A stretch of 51,423 nucleotides of DNA from Pseudomonadota bacterium (GTDB lineage Bacteria > Pseudomonadota > Gammaproteobacteria > Steroidobacterales > Steroidobacteraceae): positions 1-51,423 of the forward strand of contig JAJZSQ010000009.1 of the NCBI GenBank assembly GCA_021849615.1, read 5' to 3'. A program made the translations under genes and the position numbers. Below, piece after piece: positions 1-8,219 of the stretch (position 1 is the first letter of the stretch; each line of letters starts with the position of its first letter). The notes under the pieces were generated by a model that worked only from the letters and a program-made list of their open reading frames with translations, had not been told where the DNA came from and did no database searches.

Positions 1-146
1 CGCACCGGGAACGCCGACACATCGAAACGCTGTACCGGCCCGATGCCGCTCTGACCGGCCAGGATGGCCTTCCAGGCCTTCTCCACGGTGCTGCCCACCG
101 GCGAGATGATGCCCAGTCCCGTGACCACGACTCGACGTTTGCTCAC
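1..146 (-). CDS. fabF: Beta-ketoacyl-ACP synthase II (FabF), N-terminal part only
   Basis: The reverse strand from 146 down to the window edge reads [20 protein letters not shown] and on to FDVSAFPV, the N-terminus of the FabF condensing enzyme that elongates acyl-ACP with malonyl-ACP. The catalytic Cys-His-His region lies outside the window. The start is GTG at 146-144, the position that gives the family's usual beginning ([10 protein letters not shown]). It lies last in a fabD-fabG-acpP-fabF series on this strand, the classical order. The 96 bases between it and acpP hold a 7-bp GC hairpin (204-210 with 216-222) but no T tract. Confidence 0.93.
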   Translation of the reverse strand, partial: MSKRRVVVTGLGIISPVGSTVEKAWKAILAGQSGIGPVQRFDVSAFPV

Positions 147-242
147 ACTCTACCCGTCTGGTGACCCGTCTTGGCTGAACTCGATGCGCTGCAGCGCCGG
201 AGCGCCCGCCGCCGGGGCGGGCCGCGATCCGGCGTGGCCCAC

Positions 243-485
243 TCAGGCCTTGCTGCGCCGCTCGTTGATGTAATCGATCGCCTGCTGCACGGTGGTGATC
301 TTCTCGGCGTCTTCGTCGGGAATCTCGATCTCGAACTCTTCCTCGAGCGCCATGACCAGCTCGACCGTGTCGAGCGAGTCCGCACCGAGGTCATCGACGA
401 ACGAGGCGTCGTTGGTCACCTGCTCCTGCTTGACCCCCAGCTGCTCGGCCACGATGGCTTTGACCTGCTGCTCAACTGTGCTCAT
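243..485 (-). CDS. acpP: Acyl carrier protein
   Basis: An 80-residue acidic protein with the full ACP signature [10 protein letters not shown]; Ser37 in the DSL motif is the site of 4'-phosphopantetheine attachment. It carries growing acyl chains between FabD, FabG and FabF, all encoded beside it. Length matches the family (77-80 residues). The start ATG at 485 is preceded on the reverse strand by AAGGA about ten bases upstream. The final residues RRSKA form a short basic tail. Identification is essentially certain; in many bacteria this gene has its own strong promoter, and a candidate is listed separately. Confidence 0.98.
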   Translation of the reverse strand: MSTVEQQVKAIVAEQLGVKQEQVTNDASFVDDLGADSLDTVELVMALEEEFEIEIPDEDAEKITTVQQAIDYINERRSKA

Positions 486-557
486 TAGAAATGGGTCCTT
501 ATGCTTAAGTGAAGGGACAAAATGCCCCGGCCGGCCGAGGCACGGCTGGGGCGCGGT

Positions 558-563
558 ATTTTA
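558..563 (-). promoter_or_regulatory. Candidate -10 element for acpP
   Basis: On the reverse strand the only AT-rich hexamer in the 168-base fabG-acpP gap is TAAAAT (558-563), about 70 bases before the acpP ATG. No convincing -35 is seen at 17 bases (TGGCTT at 581-586). The separate promoter is inferred from the gap length and from the known independent expression of acpP in related bacteria. Confidence 0.35.
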
Positions 564-653
564 GGGGAACACCCCCGCGGAAGCCACTCGCCGTTGATGC
601 TCGTGAGTGCTTGATTTTTCACATGAAAGTCCGCCGGACGCGCCGAGCGCGGC

Positions 654-1394
654 TCACGGCATGTACATCCCGCCATTCACGTGCAGCGTCTCGCCGGTGA
701 TGTAGCCGGCCTGCGGCGAGGCCAGAAAGAGCACCGCGGCGGCCACGTCGGCCGCGCTGCCGAGCCGACCGGCCGGAATGCGCTCAAGCAGCGCCGTGCG
801 CTGCGCCTCGGGCAGCGTGCGGGTCATGTCGGTATCGATGAAGCCCGGGGCGACCGCGTTCACCGTGATGCCGCGCGAGGCGACCTCCTGGGCGAGCGAT
901 TTGGTGAACCCCAGCAGTCCGGCCTTGGCGGCCGCGTAATTCGTCTGGCCGGGGTTGCCGGTGAGCCCGACCACCGAGGTCAGGTTCACGATCCGCCCGC
1001 GCCGCTCCTTCATCATGCGCCGCAGGCACGCTTTGCTTAAGCGGAACACCGCGCTGAGATTGGTGCTGATCACCGCATCCCAGTCCTCCGGTTTCATGCG
1101 CACCAGCAGCCCGTCGCGCGTGATCGCTGCGTTGTTGACCAGAATCGTCGGCAGCTCGCCGGCCGCCTCCAGATCGGCGAGCAGCGCCTCGATGGAGGTC
1201 GGATCGGAGACATCGAGAACGGCCCCGCGGCCCGTGCCGCCGGCCTCCTTCAGTGCCGCGCCGATCGCCTCGGCCCCGCTGAGGCTGGTGGCCGTACCGA
1301 CCACCCGCGCGCCGGCGCCGGTGAGCGCGAGCGCGATCTCCCGGCCGATGCCGCGCGAGGCGCCGGTGACGAGCGCGATGTCGTTCTGCAGCAT
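654..1394 (-). CDS. fabG: 3-oxoacyl-ACP reductase
   Basis: A 246-residue short-chain dehydrogenase/reductase that reduces beta-ketoacyl-ACP with NADPH in fatty-acid elongation. The Rossmann glycine motif TGASRGIG is at residues 10-17, NNAA at 87-90, and the catalytic Ser140, Tyr153 and Lys157 (YAAAK) are in place. Length matches E. coli FabG (244). The ATG at 1394 sits 4 bases after the fabD stop, so the two are probably co-transcribed. Other SDR enzymes look similar, but the position between fabD and acpP settles the assignment. Confidence 0.97.
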   Translation of the reverse strand: MLQNDIALVTGASRGIGREIALALTGAGARVVGTATSLSGAEAIGAALKEAGGTGRGAVLDVSDPTSIEALLADLEAAGELPTILVNNAAITRDGLLVRMKPEDWDAVISTNLSAVFRLSKACLRRMMKERRGRIVNLTSVVGLTGNPGQTNYAAAKAGLLGFTKSLAQEVASRGITVNAVAPGFIDTDMTRTLPEAQRTALLERIPAGRLGSAADVAAAVLFLASPQAGYITGETLHVNGGMYMP

Positions 1395-1398
1395 CGAG

Positions 1399-2367
1399 TC
1401 AATTCCCGTTGGTCTGGGCAGGCGCGCCGACCGCTGCGAGCGCCGCCGTGAGTGAATGCTCGTCCTCGAGCGCCAGGCACTCGAAGTCCGCCCGCCGCTC
1501 GATGCGCCGGTTCAGGGCCGTCAGCACCTTGCCGGGGCCGCATTCGATGAGCTGGCGCAGGCCGCGCGCGGCGAGCGCATGCACCGTGTCGGTCCAGCGC
1601 ACCGGACTCGAGAGCTGGCGTACCAGCAGCGCGCGCAGGTCGGCCGGATCGTGATGCTCGGCGGCATCCACCGCGCTCACGAAGCGCAACCGCGGGACAC
1701 TCCAGTGCACGGCGTCCAGCCGCTCGGCGAGCCGCTCGGCCGCCGCACGCATCAGACTGCTGTGCGACGGAACACTCACCGGCAGGATCACCGCGCGCTT
1801 CGCGCCGCGGGTCTTGGCCGCCTCGATGGCGCGCTCGACCGCCGTGCGGTCCCCGGCGACGACCACCTGGCCGGGGGCGTTGAAGTTCACCGCCTCGACC
1901 ACCTCGCCGCCGGCCGCCTCGCGGCAGACCTCGATCACGACCTCATCGTCGAGGCCGAGGATGGCGGCCATTGCGCCGCTGCCCATCGGCACCGCCTCCT
2001 GCATGAACTGTCCGCGCAGGCGCACCAGCGCGATCGCCTCGGCGAACGGCAGGGCCCCGGCGGCCACCAGCGCGGTGAACTCCCCGAGACTGTGGCCGCT
2101 CAGCACCTGCGGTTCCGCACCGCCGCGCTCGCGCCACAGCCGCCACAGCGCGATCCCCGCGGCCAACATCGCCGGCTGGGTGCACTCGGTGGCGTTCAGC
2201 CGCTCCGGCGGCCCGCCCGAGACCAGCGCCCACAAGTCGTAATCGAGCGCCGCGGACGCTTCGGCGAACGTCTCGCTGACCAGCGCGGCGTGCGGCCCGG
2301 CGGCCAGATCGGCCAGCATGCCCACCGACTGCGACCCCTGCCCCGGAAACACGAAACCAAAACCCAT
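1399..2367 (-). CDS. fabD: Malonyl-CoA:ACP transacylase
   Basis: Transfers malonyl from CoA to ACP to supply the elongation cycle. The protein opens with FGFVFPGQGSQ and carries the nucleophile elbow GHSLGEF (Ser93) and the later VPSHSSLM segment with the catalytic His. I chose ATG 2367, giving MGFGFVFPGQG and 322 residues, slightly longer than the usual 310; an in-frame ATG at 2382 adds five residues and a far upstream start is unlikely. A GGGA sequence lies 7 bases before ATG 2367. The gene usually found upstream, fabH, is absent: a divergent secretion operon lies there instead. Confidence 0.95.
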   Translation of the reverse strand: MGFGFVFPGQGSQSVGMLADLAAGPHAALVSETFAEASAALDYDLWALVSGGPPERLNATECTQPAMLAAGIALWRLWRERGGAEPQVLSGHSLGEFTALVAAGALPFAEAIALVRLRGQFMQEAVPMGSGAMAAILGLDDEVVIEVCREAAGGEVVEAVNFNAPGQVVVAGDRTAVERAIEAAKTRGAKRAVILPVSVPSHSSLMRAAAERLAERLDAVHWSVPRLRFVSAVDAAEHHDPADLRALLVRQLSSPVRWTDTVHALAARGLRQLIECGPGKVLTALNRRIERRADFECLALEDEHSLTAALAAVGAPAQTNGN

Positions 2368-2567
2368 GCACTCATCCCGCATGACGAAAAGCGGCCGGAG
2401 TATACCGTGCCTGCCCGCTCCGGCGGGTGCAAAGCGCCCCCCCGGCGGAACCGCCGCTGCGACCGGCAGTCCAATGGTGCCGGGCGACTCGGTGCGGAGC
2501 CTCGCCGGGCATTTGTTATCATCGGGCATCAGCGCGCCGGGGGCGCGTGAGCGAACCTGGACAATTC
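2368..2567. promoter_or_regulatory. Divergent promoter region between fabD and gspG
   Basis: A 200-base intergenic region separates the leftward fab genes from the rightward gsp genes. On the reverse strand TATACT (2399-2404) is a good -10 for fabD. On the forward strand TATCAT (2517-2522) is a good -10 for gspG, about 45 bases before its ATG. Neither has a clear -35 hexamer at 16-18 bases, common in high-GC genomes. No operator-like repeat was recognised. Confidence 0.45.
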
Positions 2568-3041
2568 ATGACACATCGAATCGAGCGCCGGCGCCTCGAG
2601 CGCGGCACGGGGCGCACCCTGCGCGCGCGCGGCTTCACCCTGATCGAGATCATGGTGGTGGTGGTGATCATCGGCCTGCTCGCGGCGGTGATCGTCCCGG
2701 AGGTCGTCAACAAGGTTGACGAGGCGCGCGTCGCGAAGGCCAAGGAGGACATCCAGAGCCTCGAGACCGCGATCACCGAGTACCGTCTCGACAACTCGGT
2801 CTATCCGAGCACTCAACAGGGTCTTGAGGCGCTGGTGAAGCGCCCGAACGACTCCTCGCTCACCAACTGGCACGGTCCGTACATCCAGCGGCTGGTGAAA
2901 GACCCCTGGGGTCACGCCTATCACTACCAGTATCCCGGCACGCACGGCCTCGCCTATGACCTGTACACCTACGGCGCCGACAACCAACCGGGCGGTACCG
3001 GCGACAATGCCGACATCGGCAACTGGAACCTCGGCAATTGA
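2568..3041 (+). CDS. gspG: Type II secretion major pseudopilin GspG
   Basis: Main subunit of the type II secretion pseudopilus. The 157-residue protein has a basic leader of 22 residues and then the prepilin peptidase site RG/FTLIE with Glu at +5 and a hydrophobic helix (residues 23-45). The C-terminal half has the GspG pattern YPSTQQGLEALV, DPWGHAYHYQYPG and YTYGADNQPGGTGDNADIGNW, including the acidic calcium-binding loop. The start ATG 2568 leaves a leader of ordinary length; the frame stays open further upstream but that would make an implausibly long leader. It is first in a run of eight gsp genes. Confidence 0.97.
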   Translation: MTHRIERRRLERGTGRTLRARGFTLIEIMVVVVIIGLLAAVIVPEVVNKVDEARVAKAKEDIQSLETAITEYRLDNSVYPSTQQGLEALVKRPNDSSLTNWHGPYIQRLVKDPWGHAYHYQYPGTHGLAYDLYTYGADNQPGGTGDNADIGNWNLGN

Positions 3042-3582
3042 CCGCTCGGCGCGGCGTGCGCGCGGGTTCACGCTGCTCGAGATCCTGGTGGTGCTCGCCA
3101 TCATCGGGGTGGTCACCGCCGGGGTCCTGCTGTCGATCAACCTGACCGGGCACGATCCGGCGCTGCACACCGCGTCGCGGCGGCTCGCGGCATTGATGCG
3201 CTATGCGCGCAGCGAGGCGGAGCTCCAGACCCGTGACTACGGCCTCGTGTTCGATGCGCACGGCTATCGGTTCGTCACCTACGCCGTGCGCCACAACGAG
3301 TGGCGGCCCGTGAGCGAGGATCAGTCGCTGCGCCCGCGCGTGCTGCCCGCGGGCGTCGAGGTCAAGGTGATCGTCGATGGCCGCACCGTGAAGCTGCCGG
3401 AGAAAATCCCCGCTAAGGACGAGGCGCTCGCCCCGCAGGTGATGTTGTATTCGAGCGGGGATCTGTCCTCGTTCAGCATCACTCTGTGGCGCCACGGCGA
3501 GCCGCAGAAGGGTTTCATGATCCGGCCGAACCGCCGCGGCCGCATCGTCGAGCATTCGCTCGCTGCGGCGCACGCTTCATGA
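3007..3582 (+). CDS. gspH: Type II secretion minor pseudopilin GspH
   Basis: A minor pseudopilin with the cleavage motif RG/FTLLEILVVLAIIG and the GspH-type segment ARSEAELQTRDYGLVFDAHGYRF. Residue count is 191 from the ATG at 3007, which overlaps the end of gspG by 35 bases and gives a leader of about 20 residues (MPTSATGTSAIDRSARRARG). No other ATG/GTG/TTG lies between 3007 and the cleavage site, and no clear Shine-Dalgarno is seen, so translation is probably coupled to gspG. The function is clear; the exact start is not. Confidence 0.88.
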   Translation: MPTSATGTSAIDRSARRARGFTLLEILVVLAIIGVVTAGVLLSINLTGHDPALHTASRRLAALMRYARSEAELQTRDYGLVFDAHGYRFVTYAVRHNEWRPVSEDQSLRPRVLPAGVEVKVIVDGRTVKLPEKIPAKDEALAPQVMLYSSGDLSSFSITLWRHGEPQKGFMIRPNRRGRIVEHSLAAAHAS

Positions 3583-4112
3583 AACCGGCGCGCGGGTTCA
3601 CCCTCATCGAGGTGCTGGTGGCGCTCGCCATCGTGACCATCGGCATGGCCGCGGTGCTCGAGGCGCTCACCTCCTCGGCCCGCGCCACGCTGTATCTGCG
3701 TCACAAGACGTTCGCCGAGTGGGTCGCGCTCAATCAAATCGAGCACGTGCGCCTGTCGGGGACGTTTCCGCACACCGGCACCAGCACCGGGCACGTGCGC
3801 TTCGCCCGGCGCCAATGGCGCTGGCGCCAGAAAGTGAGCGACACGAGCGTGCCGGGCGTGGTGCGCATCGTGGTGCGCACCCGCCCGCTCAAGGGACGGG
3901 ATCACCGCGAGTGGTACGCGAGCGTCACCGGATACATGGGCCGGGCCGTCGGCCCGCCCGACCCGCTCGCGCCGCAGTGGATCGCCGGCCCGATCGCCGG
4001 GACCGCGGCCGCCGGGGCTGCCGGCCCGAACGCCGGGCCGGTGGCCAGCCCCGGCGGCCCGCAGGCCGGGGCGCCCGGCAGCGCGCTCGGCCAGCCGGAT
4101 GCGCTGCCATGA
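3579..4112 (+). CDS. gspI: Type II secretion minor pseudopilin GspI with Ala/Gly/Pro-rich tail
   Basis: A minor pseudopilin of the tip complex (I-J-K). The short leader MKPARG precedes FTLIEVLVALAIVTIG, and the following AVLEALTSSARATLYLRHKTFAEWVALNQI is typical of GspI. GspI is usually about 120-130 residues; this one is 177 because of an extra tail from about residue 130, dominated by Ala, Gly and Pro (from QWIAGPIAGTAAAGAAG on), probably disordered. ATG 3579 overlaps the gspH stop by 4 bases, so coupled translation is likely. Confidence 0.93.
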   Translation: MKPARGFTLIEVLVALAIVTIGMAAVLEALTSSARATLYLRHKTFAEWVALNQIEHVRLSGTFPHTGTSTGHVRFARRQWRWRQKVSDTSVPGVVRIVVRTRPLKGRDHREWYASVTGYMGRAVGPPDPLAPQWIAGPIAGTAAAGAAGPNAGPVASPGGPQAGAPGSALGQPDALP

Positions 4113-4738
4113 ACATCCGCACCCGCGAGCGCGGCTTCACGCTGCTCGAGCTGCTGGTGGCGATCTTCATCGCCGCGATCATGTTCGCCATCGGCTATGG
4201 CGTGATCATGCAGTCGCTGCGCGCGCGCGGGGCGATCCGCCGCGACCAGCGCCAGCTGGTGCGTCTGCAGAGCGCGCTGCGGATCATGGAGCAGGACTTC
4301 GTGCAGCTCGCGCCGCGCCCGATCCGCACGCCGAACGGCCTCGGCTGGCAGCCGGCGCTGATGAGCGGCGGCAGCGGCGGTCCGCTCGCCGAGTTCACCC
4401 GCGGCGGCTGGAGCAACCCGCTCGGCCTGCAGCGCCCGGAGCTCGAGCGCGTGGCCTACATGTTCCATCACGGCACGCTGATCCGTGAACACTGGAACGT
4501 GCTCGACCCGACGCTCTCGGATCGCCCCGTCGAGCGCGATCTGCTGCGTCACCTGCGCGGGGTCACGCTGCGCTACCTGGACCTGAACCGCCAGTGGGTC
4601 CGCCAGTGGCCGCCGCCGGTGGCCGGCGCCGAGTCGACGCTCGACAGCTACTACCGCATGCGCCCGCTCGCCGTCGAGGTGACGCTGCGCACACGCCAGT
4701 GGGGGCGGATCGTGCGCATCTTCGAGGTGGCCGAGTGA
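4109..4738 (+). CDS. gspJ: Type II secretion minor pseudopilin GspJ
   Basis: Minor pseudopilin that packs with GspI and GspK at the pseudopilus tip. The 209-residue product starts MNIRTRERG/FTLLELLVAIFIAAIM, with Glu at +5 after the cleavage site, and continues with the GspJ-type stretch DFVQLAPRPIR. Position between gspI and gspK, and length near 200, agree with the family. ATG 4109 overlaps the gspI stop by 4 bases. Confidence 0.93.
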   Translation: MNIRTRERGFTLLELLVAIFIAAIMFAIGYGVIMQSLRARGAIRRDQRQLVRLQSALRIMEQDFVQLAPRPIRTPNGLGWQPALMSGGSGGPLAEFTRGGWSNPLGLQRPELERVAYMFHHGTLIREHWNVLDPTLSDRPVERDLLRHLRGVTLRYLDLNRQWVRQWPPPVAGAESTLDSYYRMRPLAVEVTLRTRQWGRIVRIFEVAE

Positions 4739-5745
4739 ACCGGCGCAGCCGGCTCGAGCGTAGTCCGCGGCGCGAGCGCGGCGTGGCGCTGCTGGTGGCG
4801 ATCCTGCTGGTGGCCCTCGCCACCGTGATCGCCGCCTCGCTCGCCTACCACAACGCCATGACGGCTCGGCGCACCATCGGGGCGTTCGACTACGATCAGG
4901 CACTGCTCGTGACCGAGGGTACCGAGGCATTCGCCGCATACGGACTGCAGCAGACCTTCCGCAACCAGCCGTCCCAGATCGATCCCGAGCAACCCTGGGC
5001 GCAGCCGATCGGGCCGATCGGCGTCTCCCCGGGGGTGACGCTCGAGGCCTCGCTCGAGGATCTGCAGGGCCGCTTCAACCTCAACAGCGTCGTCGGCAGC
5101 GACGGCACGACCGTCAACACCCAGCAACTGCAGGCGTTCCGCGAGCTGCTGACGCTGGTCGGCCTGAAGCCGCAATGGGCCGACGACTGGGTCAACTGGA
5201 TCGACAAGAGCCCGACCCCGGCGGTGGCCGATGCGCCGGCGGCGAGCGCCTATCTCGAGATGGATCCGCCCTACCACACCCCGAACCTGCCGGTGACCAG
5301 CGCCAGCGAGCTGCTGGCGCTGCCGAACTTCGGGCGGGCACGCTTCGAGCGCATCGCCCCGTACGTCACCGCGCTGCCGGTCGGCACCGCGCTCAACACC
5401 TGCACCGCCTCGCCGCAGGTGCTCGATGCCTATCTCGGTCAGGTCCAGTTCAGTGCCGACCCACGCCAGTTCGCGCGCGACCGCGCGAGCGCGAACGGCG
5501 GATGCTTTCCGACGTTGAGCGAGATGGAGACGGCCATGCAGAACACGCTGCCGCCCTCGGGCGGCAGCGCCAATGGCACGCCCCCGCAGAGCAATGCGCA
5601 GCAGCTGTTCGCCGAGACCTCCAAGTGGTTCCGCCTGACCAGCGTGGTGCGCGCCGACGGCACCGAGTTCGTCTTCTACTCGGTGCTCTACCGCGACTCG
5701 GATGGCACCGTACGCACGGTGCTGCGCAGCGACACACCGAATTGA
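4735..5745 (+). CDS. gspK: Type II secretion minor pseudopilin GspK
   Basis: Largest minor pseudopilin, which caps the pseudopilus. From GTG 4735 the product is 336 residues: a basic leader, the RG/VALLVAILLVALATVIAA segment (GspK lacks the usual Glu5), then EDLQGRFNLNSV, the helix-hairpin-helix-like segment ADDWVNWIDKSPTP and SASELLALPNFGRARFERIAPYV, all features of GspK. GTG 4735 overlaps the gspJ stop by 4 bases. Two Cys residues in the C-terminal part (CTASPQ and GGCFP) could form a periplasmic disulfide. Confidence 0.93.
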   Translation: MNRRSRLERSPRRERGVALLVAILLVALATVIAASLAYHNAMTARRTIGAFDYDQALLVTEGTEAFAAYGLQQTFRNQPSQIDPEQPWAQPIGPIGVSPGVTLEASLEDLQGRFNLNSVVGSDGTTVNTQQLQAFRELLTLVGLKPQWADDWVNWIDKSPTPAVADAPAASAYLEMDPPYHTPNLPVTSASELLALPNFGRARFERIAPYVTALPVGTALNTCTASPQVLDAYLGQVQFSADPRQFARDRASANGGCFPTLSEMETAMQNTLPPSGGSANGTPPQSNAQQLFAETSKWFRLTSVVRADGTEFVFYSVLYRDSDGTVRTVLRSDTPN

Positions 5746-5764
5746 GTTCGGCTAGGATTGACGG

Positions 5765-6979
5765 ATGGCCGATCCGCTTCTGCTCAGGCTTTCCCCCGGC
5801 GACCCCGCGCAGGCGCACTGGCTCGCCGTGGGCAGCGCTGGCGGCCCCGAGAGCGGACCGCTCAGCCTCGCCGCGGCGCGCCTCGGCACCCGTCCGCTGA
5901 TCGTGCTCGTGCCGGGCACCGATGTGCTGCTGACGCACGCGCAGCTGCCGGCGGCCCGCTCGGGCGTGAAGCTGCAGCAGCTCGTGCCGTTCGCGCTCGA
6001 GGAGCAGCTCGCCGAGGACATCGACACGCTGCACTTCGCGCTCGGCCGGCGCGACGGTGCCGGCCGCACGCCCGTGGCGGTCGTGGCGCGAGCGCGCATG
6101 GCCGAGTGGCTCGAGGCCCTCGGCGCCGCGGGCCTGGCGCCCGCCGCGCTCTACGCCGACACGCAGCTGCTGCCGGCCAATCCCACCCAGACCGTCGCGC
6201 TGCTCGAGCGCGACGCGGTGACCGTCCGGCCGCCCGGCGGCGAGGCCGTGACGCTCGCCGCCGAGGCGCTTTCCGAGGCGATCGAGCTCGCCCAGACGGA
6301 CGGTGCCAGCCACGGTCTCATTCTGTACGCCGGCGAAGCCGAGTGGCAGCGCCAGGGTGCGGCCGTCGAAGCGCTGCGCGGACGCTTCGAGGCGCTGCAG
6401 GTGCAGCGGCTGCCGGGCGATGCGCTGGAGCTCTTCGCGCGCGCCCTGCCGGCCCCCGCGGCGATCAACCTGCTGCAGGGACCGTATGCGCCGAGCCGCA
6501 GCCTGATCGCCGGGGCGCGCGCCTGGCGCTGGGCGGCCGTGCTCGCCGCGGCGCTGCTCGGCCTGCATCTGATCGGCCAGGGCCTCGAACTCGTGGTGCT
6601 GCACCGGCGCGAGCACGCCCTCGAGGCCGCCATCGCTCAGGTATTCCAGCGCGCCGTGCCGGGCGCCACCGATGACTCCGAGGCGCGGCGCATCATGGCG
6701 CAGCGCCTCGCCACGGCACGCGCCTCAGCCGGCGGCAGCGCCTTTCTGCAGGCGCTCGGGGCGCTGGCCCACGCACGCGCCGGAACGTCCGGGGTGCGTC
6801 TGAAGGCCCTCAGCTTCCACGGCGAGGCCGCCACGCTCGAACTCGACGCCCCCTCGGTCGAGACGCTGAACGCCCTCGCGCAGTCCCTGACCCGCCAGGG
6901 CTGGCCGGCCCAGCTCACCGGCGGCAGCCTCGTGCATGGCCGCTTCAGCGGCGGCCTGCACATGAACCGGGGCCACTGA
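5765..6979 (+). CDS. gspL: Type II secretion inner-membrane platform protein GspL
   Basis: A 404-residue protein with an actin-like cytoplasmic domain (about residues 1-250, beginning MADPLLLRLSPGD) that in the family binds the GspE ATPase. One membrane segment (about 253-275, RWAAVLAAALLGLHLIG) follows, then a periplasmic ferredoxin-like domain. PFALEEQLAEDIDTLHFALG is the typical GspL/PilM-like strand. The ATG lies 19 bases after gspK. gspE itself is not in the window. Confidence 0.93.
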   Translation: MADPLLLRLSPGDPAQAHWLAVGSAGGPESGPLSLAAARLGTRPLIVLVPGTDVLLTHAQLPAARSGVKLQQLVPFALEEQLAEDIDTLHFALGRRDGAGRTPVAVVARARMAEWLEALGAAGLAPAALYADTQLLPANPTQTVALLERDAVTVRPPGGEAVTLAAEALSEAIELAQTDGASHGLILYAGEAEWQRQGAAVEALRGRFEALQVQRLPGDALELFARALPAPAAINLLQGPYAPSRSLIAGARAWRWAAVLAAALLGLHLIGQGLELVVLHRREHALEAAIAQVFQRAVPGATDDSEARRIMAQRLATARASAGGSAFLQALGALAHARAGTSGVRLKALSFHGEAATLELDAPSVETLNALAQSLTRQGWPAQLTGGSLVHGRFSGGLHMNRGH

Positions 6980-7464
6980 TGCGCATCGCGTCTTGGTCCA
7001 AACCGGATCTCAGCCGTCTCTCGACCCGCGAGCGACGCATCCTCGCCCTCGGCGGGGCGATCGCCGCGGTGCTGTTCGTGCTGGCGGTGGTGCTGCCGCT
7101 CGAGCACAGCGTCGCGGCGCTGCACCGCCGCGTGGCCCACCAGCGCGCCGAACTCGCCTGGATGCGCCGCGTCGCGCCCGAGCTGGCTGCGGCCGGCCCG
7201 CCCGGCGCGAACGGCACGTTGCCGCTGATCGTCGTCATCGACCAATCGGCGCGCCGCGCCGGTCTCGCCGGGGCACTCGCCGGCAGCGCCCCGCAGGGTC
7301 CCGACACACTGCAGGTGCGCCTGCAGCGGGCGCCGTTCGACGCCCTGATCGCCTGGCTCGCACGGCTCGAGCAGCGCGACGGCATCCAGGTGCAGGCCGC
7401 GCACATCCAGGCCGCCGAGGGCGTGGGCCTGGTCGATGCGGCGCTCACTTTGAAACGTCCCTGA
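6979..7464 (+). CDS. gspM: Type II secretion inner-membrane protein GspM
   Basis: A 161-residue bitopic protein: a short basic cytoplasmic N-terminus (LSTRERRILALGG), one membrane helix at about residues 22-42 (AIAAVLFVLAVVLPLEH) and a periplasmic ferredoxin-like domain that dimerises with GspL in known systems. Its ATG overlaps the gspL stop by one base. Sequence conservation in GspM is low, so the call rests on size, topology and position between gspL and gspN. Confidence 0.9.
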   Translation: MRIASWSKPDLSRLSTRERRILALGGAIAAVLFVLAVVLPLEHSVAALHRRVAHQRAELAWMRRVAPELAAAGPPGANGTLPLIVVIDQSARRAGLAGALAGSAPQGPDTLQVRLQRAPFDALIAWLARLEQRDGIQVQAAHIQAAEGVGLVDAALTLKRP

Positions 7465-7467
7465 GCC

Positions 7468-8202
7468 GTGCAGCGCCTGGCCATCATCCTGCTCGCCGTG
7501 GCGGTGTTCGCCGCCGTGCTGCTGGCGCGCCTGCCGGCCGCCTGGGTGCTGCCGGCGCTCGGCCCGCGGCTCACCTGCGGCAGCGTCGAAGGCACGCTCT
7601 GGCGCGGCGAGTGCAGTAGCGCGCGCCTCGCCGGCGTGCGGCTCGATCAGCTCGCCTGGCAGGTGCATCCCGGGGCCCTGCTCGGCGGTCGGCTCAGCGC
7701 TGAGCTGAGTGCGCAGCGCGCCGACGCGCACGCCAGTGCTGAGCTGAGCGTCCGCTGGCACGGGCCGCTGCACGCCCGCGATCTGCACGCACGTCTGCCG
7801 CTCGAGCCGGCGCTGATGCCGATGCTGCCGCCCTACATCACGGGGCTCCTCGAGGCGAATGTGGCGCACCTCGTCGTGGCGCGCGACGGCGCCATCGAGC
7901 AGCTGCAGGGCACGCTCACCGTGCACCACCTGGTCGACAGCAGCGGCTCGGTCACCCCGCTCGGCAGCTACCGCCTGCGCTTCCCCGAGGGCCCCGGCGA
8001 GCCGCTCGGCCAGCTGCGCGATCTCGGCGGACCGCTCTGGCTGCGCGGCACGCTGCGCCTGACCGCCCAGCCCGGATACGTCCTGCATGCGCGTGTCGCG
8101 GCCCGTGCCGGCGCCTCGCCCTCCCTGCTGCAGGGACTGCAGTACCTCGGCGCCCCGGATGCCCAGGGACAGCGCCCGTTTGCTCTCGCGGGCACCTACT
8201 GA
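7468..8202 (+). CDS. gspN: Type II secretion protein GspN
   Basis: A 244-residue protein with an N-terminal membrane anchor or signal (about residues 4-25) and the GspN features CGSVEGTLWRGE and LDQLAWQVHPGALLGGRLSAEL. GspN is an accessory, not universally present, component of the secretion machine. The start GTG lies 3 bases after gspM. It ends the forward gsp run and is convergent with the helicase-nuclease gene at 8220; the 17 bases between them hold no obvious terminator. Confidence 0.88.
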   Translation: MQRLAIILLAVAVFAAVLLARLPAAWVLPALGPRLTCGSVEGTLWRGECSSARLAGVRLDQLAWQVHPGALLGGRLSAELSAQRADAHASAELSVRWHGPLHARDLHARLPLEPALMPMLPPYITGLLEANVAHLVVARDGAIEQLQGTLTVHHLVDSSGSVTPLGSYRLRFPEGPGEPLGQLRDLGGPLWLRGTLRLTAQPGYVLHARVAARAGASPSLLQGLQYLGAPDAQGQRPFALAGTY

Positions 8203-8219
8203 CGCGCAAGCGCCACGGA

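Noticed and set aside
2427-2567. Upstream extension of gspG in the same frame
   Set aside because: It would give a 69-residue leader before the prepilin cleavage site and run through the promoter-like -10 at 2517.
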